Shown here in pieces: positions 6,191-12,176 of a stretch of 12,176 nucleotides of DNA. The position numbers and the translations under genes were made by a program. The DNA is taken from positions 1-12,176 of the forward strand of contig CALBLB010000093.1 in assembly GCA_937896115.1 (NCBI GenBank), in the 5' to 3' direction. Below the pieces are notes generated by a model. That model was not told where the DNA came from, did not search any database, and was given only the letters and a program-made list of their open reading frames with translations. Numbering within the stretch: the stretch's first letter is position 1; every line of letters begins with the position of its first letter. The DNA is from an uncultured Succinatimonas sp. GTDB taxonomy: Bacteria; Pseudomonadota; Gammaproteobacteria; Enterobacterales; Succinivibrionaceae.

Positions 6191-9100
6191 TTAACCTACG
6201 AATACGCGGGCATTGCGGAACACTCGCATCCACGGGCTGTCCTCACCCCACTCGTCAGGATGCCATGAATTGGCAACCGTACGCATGACACGCTCAGGAT
6301 GAGGCATCAGCACGGTGAAACGTCCGTCAGGAGTGGTTACCGAGGTAATACCCTCAGGAGAGCCGTTAGGGTTTAAAGGATAGGTCGTGGCAACCTTACC
6401 GTTATGATCAATGTAACGCACCGCAGCAAGTCCCTGAGCATTCAATGCCTTAAGCTGTTTGTCATCTGCAAATTCGGCTCTGCCTTCACCGTGAGAGACG
6501 ACGATAGGCATTCTTGAACCCTGCATTCCGGCAAACAACACCGAAGGACTGTGCTGGATCTCAACTTCAACGAAACGGGCTTCAAAACGCTCGGAAAGAT
6601 TAGTCACAAAACGCGGCCAGTTCTCAGCTCCGGGGATCAAGTCCTTAAGAGACGAAAGCATCTGACATCCGTTGCACACGCCTAGGGCAAAGGTATCTTT
6701 GCGATTGAAGAATTTTGAAAATTCCTCAGCGCCGCGCCCTGAGAAGAGCACGGATTTTGCCCAGCCTTCACCGGCGCCCAACACGTCACCGTAAGAGAAC
6801 CCGCCGCAGGCTGCAAAGCCTTTGACATCGTCAAATTTGAAGCGTCCCGTGAGTACGTCGCTCATATGTACGTCCACACAGGTAAAGCCGGCTCGGTCAA
6901 AAGCTGCCGCCATCTCGCCTTGTGAATTGACGCCTTCTTCACGCAGGATCGCCACCTTGGGTTTGATACCGGTGCAAATGAACGGAGCTGCCACGTCTTC
7001 ATTGACGTTGAAGGACAAATCCGCAAACAGTCCTTTATCCTGTTCATCCTGCTTGCCTTCAAATTCTTCTTTGGCGCACTGAGGATTGTCACGCAATGCC
7101 TGCATGCGATAGGTGGTCTCACCCCAGATGGTTCTGAAGTAAGTACGGGCGCGGTTGATAACATCTTCACCGTCACGTACGAACACAATGCGATCATCGC
7201 CGTTTAAGCTGCCGATATCAAAGGAGCAGTTGGCAAGACCGTGACCTGAAAGGATGTTCAGTACGGTTTCGGCATCCTCTGCTCTAACCTGCATTACGGC
7301 ACCGGGCTCTTCATTAAAGAGTACGGCCAGATCATCCTGTCCCAACTGACTGATGTCGGCAGTAACACCGCAATGACCGGCAAAACTCATTTCGCACAAA
7401 GTGACGAACAAACCGCCGTCTGAGATATCGTGATAAGCCAAAAGCTTGTCATGTTCATTTAAGAACTGTACCGAATCAAAAAGTCCCTTAAGACGTGCGG
7501 GCTGATCGAGATCGGCACATTTGTCGCCAAGCTGTCTGTAAACCTGAGTAAGTGCAGAACCGCCTAAACGGTTGCGACGATCCCCCAAGTCTACATAGAT
7601 AAGACGGGTTTCGCCCTTATCGGTACGCAATTGCGGAGTAAGAGTCTTTCTTATATCCTTGACGCGGGCAAATGCGGAGATCACCAAAGACACCGGAGAG
7701 GTAACCGATTTTTCTTTACCGTTTTCCTGCCAGGTAGTACGCATGGACATGGAATCTTTACCCACGGGAGTTGAAATTCCCAAAGCCGGGCACAGTTCCT
7801 CACCCAAAGTCTTTACCGCCTGATAAAGTCCGGCATCATCACCCGGATGACCGTTAGGAGACATCCAGTTTGCAGAAAGTTTGATGCGGTTGATTTCGCC
7901 TATGTCGGCTGCGGCAATATTAGTGACGGCCTCGGCTATGGCAAGACGTACCGATGCGGCATGATCAAGCAACGCTACCTGAGGACGTTCGCCTATGGCA
8001 CCTGCTTCACCGTTGTAACTGTCGTATGAAGCGGCGGTCACTCCCACGTCCGCAACCGGTACCTGCCAGGGTCCTACCATCTGATCACGGGCTACCAAAC
8101 CGGTAACCGAACGATCACCTATGGTTATGAGGAAAGTCTTCTCGGCCACGCAGGGCAGACGCAATACGCGCTCGCATGCTTCGTTGACATCTATTCCCGA
8201 AGTATCGAAAGACTTGGAATGATGATGAGCGCTCTTGACATTTTTGATAACACGCGGAGGTTTGCCCAGCAGAATGTCCAAAGGCAAATCGATGGGGGTA
8301 TTGTCAAAATATTCATCGTGCAACACCACGCGGCGTTCGGCGGTGGCAGTACCGATGATGGCGTACTGAGCACGTTCGCGACGGCAGAAGTTTTCAAAAA
8401 TCTCAAGTTTGTCAGGCATTACGGCAAGCACGTAGCGCTCTTGAGATTCATTGCACCAAATCTGCAAAGGAGACATGCCGGGTTCATCATTGGGGATGCG
8501 GCGCAGTTCGAATTTACCGCCTACTCCGCCGTCTGCCACGAGCTCAGGCATGGCATTTGAAAGTCCGCCAGCTCCGACGTCGTGGATGAACATGATGGGG
8601 TTATCCTCACCAAGTTCCCAGCAGCAGTCTATGACTTCCTGACAACGACGTTGCATCTCGGGGTTACCGCGCTGCACCGAAGCAAAATCGAGGCTTTCTG
8701 AAGAAGCACCGGAATTCATTGAAGAAGCCGCACCGCCGCCCAAACCTATGTTCATGGCAGGTCCGCCTAAAACGATGAGTTTGGCACCCGGATCGATGTG
8801 ATCTTTATGAATATGTTCACGACGTATGTTTCCCCAGCCTCCTGCAAGCATGATGGGCTTGTGGTAACCGCGCACTTCGCGACCGTTGAAGCTGTCCACT
8901 TCCTCTTCATAGGTTCTGAAATAACCGCAAAGATTGGGACGGCCGAATTCGTTGTTAAACGAGGCTGCGCCCAGCGGACCTTCTATCATGATCTGCAAGG
9001 CAGAAGCCAGACGATCGGGTTTGCCAAAATCATGCTCCCAAGGCTGCTCAAAGCCCGGGATGCGTAAATTCGACACGGTAAAGCCGCAAACACCGGCTTT

Positions 9101-10084
9101 GGGCTTTGAGCCAATGCCGGTTGCGCCTTCATCGCGGATCTCGCCGCCTGATCCCGTGGCCGCGCCCGGGAAAGGTGAAATTGCGGTGGGATGGTTGTGA
9201 GTCTCAACCTTCATGAGGATGGGCATATCCTCTTCATGATAAGTGTAGACATGATCGGGATTGGGGAAGAAACGCCCAGCTTTGGAGCCTTCCATTACGG
9301 CTGCATTGTCCTTGTATGCAGACAATACGTAATCAGGATGCTGCTCATTGGAGTTGCGTACCATCTTAAAGAGCGATTTTTCCTGATGTACTCCGTCGAT
9401 GGTCCAGTCGGCATTAAAAACCTTGTGCCGGCAATGCTCGGAATTCATCTGTCCGAACATATAAAGTTCGACATCGGTAGGATCACGTCCCAAGTCCTTA
9501 AAGCTGTCCATAAGATAGCTCATTTCAGGCTCTGAAAGGGCAAGTCCGAGCTCTACATTGGCACGGCGTATGGCCTCCATGCCTTCGGTGGTTAAAGGAA
9601 CAGTCTTAAAAGGTGCGGGAGTCTGACGCTCGAACACTGCAACCGCATCGTCAAGTGATGAAAGCACGTTTTCCATCATGCGGTCGTGGATCAAAGCTAT
9701 GATGTTTTTACGCTCTGCATCTGAGAAAGCATCGCCTGCTGCTTTGATGTAATAGGCAATACCGCGCTCTAAGCGACGGATTTTGGTCAAACCGCAGTTA
9801 TGGGCAATATCGGTTGCCTTTGATGACCAAGGAGAAATGGTACCAATGCGCGGGATCACCAAAAACAGCTCTCCGCTGTCGTCAGTTTTGACGTCTTTTG
9901 GACCGTAAGTAAGGATTTTGGCCAATACTTCATGCTCTTGTGAAGTAAGCTCATCTGAAAGATCACAAAAATGGACGTAATGAGTGGTAATCGATGAAAC
10001 TTTGAGGCCAACCTTGATAAATTCCTGCTTGAGTTTGTCAAGTCTGAAATCGGATAAGGCACGTGAGCCGCGCATGATTTGCAT
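6191..10084 (-). CDS. purL: Phosphoribosylformylglycinamidine synthase (FGAM synthase)
   Basis: The 1297-residue single-chain enzyme converts FGAR, glutamine and ATP to FGAM, the fourth step of de novo purine synthesis, in the cytosol. It opens MQIMRGSRALSDFRLDKL, matching the E. coli start. N-terminal domain and linker are followed by the synthase core with MNSEHCRHKVFNADW (about 213-227) and MKVETHNHPTAISPFPG (about 291-307, then the GSGGEIRDEGATG loop). A second synthase half follows (ISDGGLFVTLCEMSFAG). The C-terminal glutaminase has Cys1137 (GVCNGCQM), His1262 and Glu1264 (MPHPERVMRT). Length is within two residues of the E. coli enzyme and no frame break is seen. The start has only a distant GGGAA upstream. 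A separate transcript is likely: the gene has its own candidate promoter and a strong terminator. Confidence 0.98.
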   Translation of the reverse strand: MQIMRGSRALSDFRLDKLKQEFIKVGLKVSSITTHYVHFCDLSDELTSQEHEVLAKILTYGPKDVKTDDSGELFLVIPRIGTISPWSSKATDIAHNCGLTKIRRLERGIAYYIKAAGDAFSDAERKNIIALIHDRMMENVLSSLDDAVAVFERQTPAPFKTVPLTTEGMEAIRRANVELGLALSEPEMSYLMDSFKDLGRDPTDVELYMFGQMNSEHCRHKVFNADWTIDGVHQEKSLFKMVRNSNEQHPDYVLSAYKDNAAVMEGSKAGRFFPNPDHVYTYHEEDMPILMKVETHNHPTAISPFPGAATGSGGEIRDEGATGIGSKPKAGVCGFTVSNLRIPGFEQPWEHDFGKPDRLASALQIMIEGPLGAASFNNEFGRPNLCGYFRTYEEEVDSFNGREVRGYHKPIMLAGGWGNIRREHIHKDHIDPGAKLIVLGGPAMNIGLGGGAASSMNSGASSESLDFASVQRGNPEMQRRCQEVIDCCWELGEDNPIMFIHDVGAGGLSNAMPELVADGGVGGKFELRRIPNDEPGMSPLQIWCNESQERYVLAVMPDKLEIFENFCRRERAQYAIIGTATAERRVVLHDEYFDNTPIDLPLDILLGKPPRVIKNVKSAHHHSKSFDTSGIDVNEACERVLRLPCVAEKTFLITIGDRSVTGLVARDQMVGPWQVPVADVGVTAASYDSYNGEAGAIGERPQVALLDHAASVRLAIAEAVTNIAAADIGEINRIKLSANWMSPNGHPGDDAGLYQAVKTLGEELCPALGISTPVGKDSMSMRTTWQENGKEKSVTSPVSLVISAFARVKDIRKTLTPQLRTDKGETRLIYVDLGDRRNRLGGSALTQVYRQLGDKCADLDQPARLKGLFDSVQFLNEHDKLLAYHDISDGGLFVTLCEMSFAGHCGVTADISQLGQDDLAVLFNEEPGAVMQVRAEDAETVLNILSGHGLANCSFDIGSLNGDDRIVFVRDGEDVINRARTYFRTIWGETTYRMQALRDNPQCAKEEFEGKQDEQDKGLFADLSFNVNEDVAAPFICTGIKPKVAILREEGVNSQGEMAAAFDRAGFTCVDVHMSDVLTGRFKFDDVKGFAACGGFSYGDVLGAGEGWAKSVLFSGRGAEEFSKFFNRKDTFALGVCNGCQMLSSLKDLIPGAENWPRFVTNLSERFEARFVEVEIQHSPSVLFAGMQGSRMPIVVSHGEGRAEFADDKQLKALNAQGLAAVRYIDHNGKVATTYPLNPNGSPEGITSVTTPDGRFTVLMPHPERVMRTVANSWHPDEWGEDSPWMRVFRNARVFVG

Positions 10085-10085
10085 A

Positions 10086-10101
10086 ATGTGAACGTTCCCG
10101 C
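10086..10101. promoter_or_regulatory. Weak PurR-like palindrome at the purL start
   Basis: An 8-bp palindrome GAACGTTC (10090-10097) lies 6 bases upstream of the purL start codon. Centred on it, about 10 of 16 positions agree with the E. coli PurR operator ACGCAAACGTTTGCGT. This is suggestive because purL is a classical PurR target, but the match is poor and could be chance. Confidence 0.25.
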
Positions 10102-10118
10102 ATACGATAATTGAACGG

Positions 10119-10163
10119 AAAAACTCCGCGGCCTGACGCCTGATTAAAGACTGATGCGCGGAG
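10119..10163 (-). promoter_or_regulatory. Terminator-like hairpin in the purL leader (possible attenuator)
   Basis: On the minus strand CTCCGCG (10163-10157) pairs with CGCGGAG (10130-10124), and TTTTT (10123-10119) follows at once. The loop is 26 bases long, which weakens the case. The structure lies between the candidate purL promoter and the purL start codon. A smaller hairpin, GCCGG/CCGGC at 10167-10171 and 10180-10184, precedes it. No known riboswitch consensus was recognised. Confidence 0.35.
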
Positions 10164-10191
10164 ATTGCCGGCTTAGATCCCGGCGGTCGCT

Positions 10192-10200
10192 ATTTTAACA
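10192..10200 (-). promoter_or_regulatory. Candidate extended -10 promoter of purL
   Basis: The minus strand reads TGTTAAAAT, an extended -10 element (TG-N-TAAAAT), about 110 bases upstream of the purL start. No good -35 is seen 16-18 bases further upstream. A start near 10185 would give a leader of about 100 bases containing the hairpins listed separately. Further upstream CGGTGCCG occurs twice, at 10217-10224 and 10234-10241. Confidence 0.4.
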
Positions 10201-10280
10201 CAGCCGCTGCTTAAGACGGTGCCGGATCATTGTCGGTGCCGTTTAAAGCACAAATCAGGTGTTGAGGATTTTTCCGCCTT

Positions 10281-10310
10281 TTAATCGATTTGTAAGCTTT
10301 TTGTTAGAAT
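10281..10310 (+). promoter_or_regulatory. Candidate promoter of the TSUP-folD transcript
   Basis: An extended -10 TGTTAGAAT lies at 10302-10310, with a weak -35 TTAATC (10281-10286) 18 bases before the -10 hexamer. It is about 34 bases upstream of the GTG start of the membrane protein gene, a normal leader length, and is divergent from the purL promoter. Confidence 0.5.
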
Positions 10311-10343
10311 ACAGCCGTTAAATTTTGCAATGGGAGTAAAACC

Positions 10344-11186
10344 GTGCTTTTTGGACTGACTTTGAACGAATTGCTTGAATCCGTCGGCATTTTGCTTGCC
10401 TGCGGACTGTTTGCCGGCTTTTTTGCAGGACTTTTGGGCATAGGCGGCGGCGTAGTCTTCGTTCCCTGCTTTTACTTCATCTTCTACTATTTCTTCCAGG
10501 TTCCTGCAGATACAGCCATGGTGGTTGCCACAGGCACTTCGCTTTTATGCATGATCCCGACCTCGATCTCGGCGGCAAGATCCCAATACAAGCGCGGTAA
10601 TATGAATACGGCCATCATAAAACAATGGGCCGTAGCCATGCTGGCTGGCGTAGCCGTGGGAACGGTGGTAGCCAAATTCTACGGCGGTGCCTGGCTTGCA
10701 ATTCTCTTTGGCTCGGTAATGATCGTAAACAGTCTTAACATGCTCTTTCGCGCCAAGGCCAAACCTGCTTTCAATGATCTTCCCGGGCGCAGCGGACAAA
10801 ACATCATCGCCTTTTGCATAGCCTGTTTCTCATCCATGCTGGGCATAGGCGGAGGAACTCTTACCGTACCGGTCTTAAATGCCTGCAACGTAAAACCTCA
10901 TACCTGCATAGGAACATCTTCAGCAGTATCGCTTTTCGTATGTGTTCCCGGTGCATTGCTCATGATCCTGATGAATCTTTCGGCTACACCTGAGGCTGCC
11001 CCCATCGGAACTTTGGGACTGGTAAACGTACTTACCGCCGTATGCGTAGTGCCTGTATCAATTCTTTCGGCACCGCTTGGCGTACGTTTTGGCAAAAACA
11101 TTTCACCCGTTACCTTAAAACGCATCTTCGCCGTGGCGCTGTTCATAGTCAGCGCCCGCATGCTTGTTGAAGGGATCACCGGCTAA
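10344..11186 (+). CDS. TSUP (TauE/SafE) family membrane transporter
   Basis: A 280-residue inner-membrane protein with about eight hydrophobic segments. The family's internal duplication is plain: LLGIGGGVVFVP at 30-41 and MLGIGGGTLTVP at 165-176, each followed by a Thr/Ser-rich helix (ATGTSL at 62-67; GTSSAVSLF at 190-198). TSUP proteins are linked to export or uptake of sulfite, sulfonates or other organosulfur and organic anions; the substrate cannot be read here. The start is GTG at 10344, with ribosome site GGGAGT ending 6 bases before it. folD follows 24 bases downstream on the same strand with no terminator between, so co-transcription is likely though no functional link is obvious. 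Length is normal for the family. Confidence 0.9.
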   Translation: MLFGLTLNELLESVGILLACGLFAGFFAGLLGIGGGVVFVPCFYFIFYYFFQVPADTAMVVATGTSLLCMIPTSISAARSQYKRGNMNTAIIKQWAVAMLAGVAVGTVVAKFYGGAWLAILFGSVMIVNSLNMLFRAKAKPAFNDLPGRSGQNIIAFCIACFSSMLGIGGGTLTVPVLNACNVKPHTCIGTSSAVSLFVCVPGALLMILMNLSATPEAAPIGTLGLVNVLTAVCVVPVSILSAPLGVRFGKNISPVTLKRIFAVALFIVSARMLVEGITG

Positions 11187-11210
11187 ACGCATTCACTTGA
11201 GGATTTTCTT

Positions 11211-12083
11211 ATGACAGCACAAATCATCGACGGCAAAGGCATAGCAAAAGAATTGCGAGCCTCTTTAAGAAAGGAAGTAGAAACTTTTACCTCACAAGGT
11301 AAACGCGCTCCCGGGCTTGCGGTAATTTTGGTAGGCGAGGATCCGGCTTCCCAAGTCTATGTACGCAACAAACACCGCGCCTGTGAAGATGTCGGCATCA
11401 AAGCCTTCTCCTACAACCTGCCTGCCGCCACCACTCAAGAAGAACTTTCAAAGCTTATTGCCAAACTCAATGCAGACGACGCCGTAGACGGGATCCTGGT
11501 ACAGTTTCCTTTGCCGCAGGGACTTGACGAATCTTTGGTGGTCGAGGAGATCTCGCCGTCAAAAGACGTAGACGGCTTTCATCCTTATAACGTCGGGCGT
11601 CTGGTACAGCGCATACCCTATATCTGCGCCTGTACTCCGCACGGAGTGATGACTTTGTTGCATCGCACTTTGGGAAATGATCTCAAAGGTAAAAATGCCG
11701 TGGTCGTAGGCGCTTCCAATATAGTAGGACGCCCCATGGCTCTTGAACTGCTGCTTGCTGGCTGCACCGTAAGCGTTACCCACCGCTTCAGCAAGCCTGC
11801 AGATCAACAAGCTTTGCTTAAGGCAGCCGACATCGTAGTCGTTGCCGTAGGCAAACCCAAATTCCTCGACGGCTCGCTTATTAAAGACGGCGCTACCGTC
11901 ATCGATGTGGGGATCAACCGTCTGCCTGACGGAAAGCTCTGCGGAGACGTAGATTTTAACGAAGCGTCAAAACATGCTGCCTTCATTACTCCGGTACCAG
12001 GCGGCGTAGGTCCCATGACCGTAGCTACGTTGATGGAAAATACCGTCACCGCTTATAAGAGCCACTTAAAAGCTATCGAGTAG
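11211..12083 (+). CDS. folD: Methylenetetrahydrofolate dehydrogenase / methenyl-THF cyclohydrolase
   Basis: A 290-residue bifunctional cytosolic enzyme that oxidises 5,10-methylene-THF with NADP+ and hydrolyses the product to 10-formyl-THF, the formyl donor for purine synthesis and initiator tRNA. Visible signatures: the YVRNKHRACEDVGI block (50-63) with catalytic Lys54 and Tyr50, DGILVQFPLP (93-102), the dinucleotide-binding VVGASNIVGRPMALELLLAG (165-184), and PVPGGVGPMTVATLMENT (261-278). A GAGG ribosome site lies 8 bases before the ATG. The C-terminus is normal in length but unusual in origin: the last codons, ATC GAG TAG, coincide with the 3' terminus of a group II intron on the opposite strand, so the original end of the gene has probably been replaced by a few bases. 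Activity should be unaffected, because all conserved blocks lie upstream. Confidence 0.97.
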   Translation: MTAQIIDGKGIAKELRASLRKEVETFTSQGKRAPGLAVILVGEDPASQVYVRNKHRACEDVGIKAFSYNLPAATTQEELSKLIAKLNADDAVDGILVQFPLPQGLDESLVVEEISPSKDVDGFHPYNVGRLVQRIPYICACTPHGVMTLLHRTLGNDLKGKNAVVVGASNIVGRPMALELLLAGCTVSVTHRFSKPADQQALLKAADIVVVAVGKPKFLDGSLIKDGATVIDVGINRLPDGKLCGDVDFNEASKHAAFITPVPGGVGPMTVATLMENTVTAYKSHLKAIE

Positions 12084-12176
12084 GGGGAGCTGAGAGCTCG
12101 CCCCTCTCACACCACCGTACGTGCGGATCCGCATACGGCGGTTGTTAATAACTAATAGACGGCGGGGATGATCTTG
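12075..12176 (-). mobile_element. 3' end of a group II intron, probably class IIC (runs off right edge)
   Basis: Read on the minus strand, a complete domain V (12143-12111) is followed directly by domain VI (12110-12075) and the terminal bases CTACTCGAT, a common bacterial group II 3' end. Domain VI pairs GAG with CTC and GGGG with CCCC around a GAGCT/AGCTC stem. The only unpaired A near the end (12081) is the seventh base from the terminus, where the branch point is expected. The remaining bases (12144-12176) should be the end of domain IV or of the reverse-transcriptase frame; two minus-strand frames stop there, one as AAG ATC ATC CCC GCC GTC TAT TAG, but this is too short to assign. Whether the intron is full-length or a truncated remnant cannot be told from the window. 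Confidence 0.8.
12111..12143 (-). ncRNA. Group II intron domain V with CGC catalytic triad
   Basis: The minus strand folds as ACCGCCGTA paired with TACGGTGGT (nine pairs including the conserved G-U wobble). A 2-base bulge follows on the 3' side, then a TGCG/CGCA upper stem with a GATC loop. The three bases at the wobble read CGC, where IIA/IIB introns have AGC; CGC is the form found in class IIC introns such as that of Oceanobacillus. Domain V is the catalytic core of splicing. Confidence 0.82.

Noticed and set aside
6063..6233. In-frame N-terminal extension of the LysR regulator up to 6233 (57 extra residues)
   Set aside because: It would overlap the end of purL and run through the purL terminator hairpin, the LysR family begins at MDLRVLKYF, and a good ribosome site serves the ATG at 6062.
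8219..9535. Several plus-strand frames of 60-114 codons antisense to purL
   Set aside because: purL is intact and conserved over this stretch, and the antisense frames match nothing and lack ribosome sites.
10217..10241. Direct repeat CGGTGCCG twice, 9 bases apart, in the purL/TSUP divergent region
   Set aside because: Only two 8-base copies; no matching known operator and it lies outside the best promoter calls. Recorded in the promoter entry only.
12082..12104. Reading the GGGG/CCCC hairpin after folD as an ordinary folD terminator
   Set aside because: No T-run follows on the plus strand, and the hairpin is explained as domain VI of the intron next to an unmistakable domain V, although it may still affect the folD mRNA end.

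Overview
The window looks like chromosomal DNA of a flagellated gammaproteobacterium. PurL is the long single-chain form with an E. coli-like sequence, FolD is close to the enterobacterial type, and a sigma54-dependent regulator and its kinase match the FlrB/FlrC (FleS/FleR) flagellar pair. A gut or rumen lineage such as Succinivibrionaceae would fit the TRAP-type binding protein and moderate GC content, but that is a guess. No phage, transposase, tRNA, rRNA or CRISPR array is visible.

Layout. From the left edge to about 10.08 kb every gene is on the minus strand. At the left edge is the start of an ABC-2 type permease, overlapped by the upstream HlyD-family adaptor (140-1294); together they form the visible part of an export operon. 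After a 258-base gap with several hairpins comes a tight three-gene operon, transcribed from 5071 down to 1553: a soluble FlrB-like histidine kinase, an FlrC-like response regulator and a TRAP-type binding lipoprotein. Upstream of it are an AT-only inverted repeat and a LysR-family regulator (5169-6062). Next is purL (6191-10084), which ends in a hairpin followed by a clear intrinsic terminator. A 259-base divergent region holds candidate promoters for purL (leftward) and for a TSUP membrane protein (rightward). The TSUP gene and folD (11211-12083) run on the plus strand 24 bases apart.

The right edge holds the most informative feature. Directly after, and slightly overlapping, the end of folD lies the 3' terminus of a group II intron on the minus strand. 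Its domain V has a CGC catalytic triad typical of the IIC class. Domain VI follows, with a bulged A seven bases from a terminus reading CTACTCGAT. The body of the intron and any reverse transcriptase lie beyond the window. On the best boundary, the last two residues and the stop codon of folD come from intron sequence.

Physiologically the window mixes purine synthesis (PurL), one-carbon folate metabolism (FolD, which leads to the formyl-folate used in purine synthesis), transport and regulation. The least conventional unit is the FlrB-FlrC-TRAP binding protein operon. It has no TRAP membrane subunits in view, and the binding protein appears to have lost the polar residues that normally hold the ligand carboxylate.
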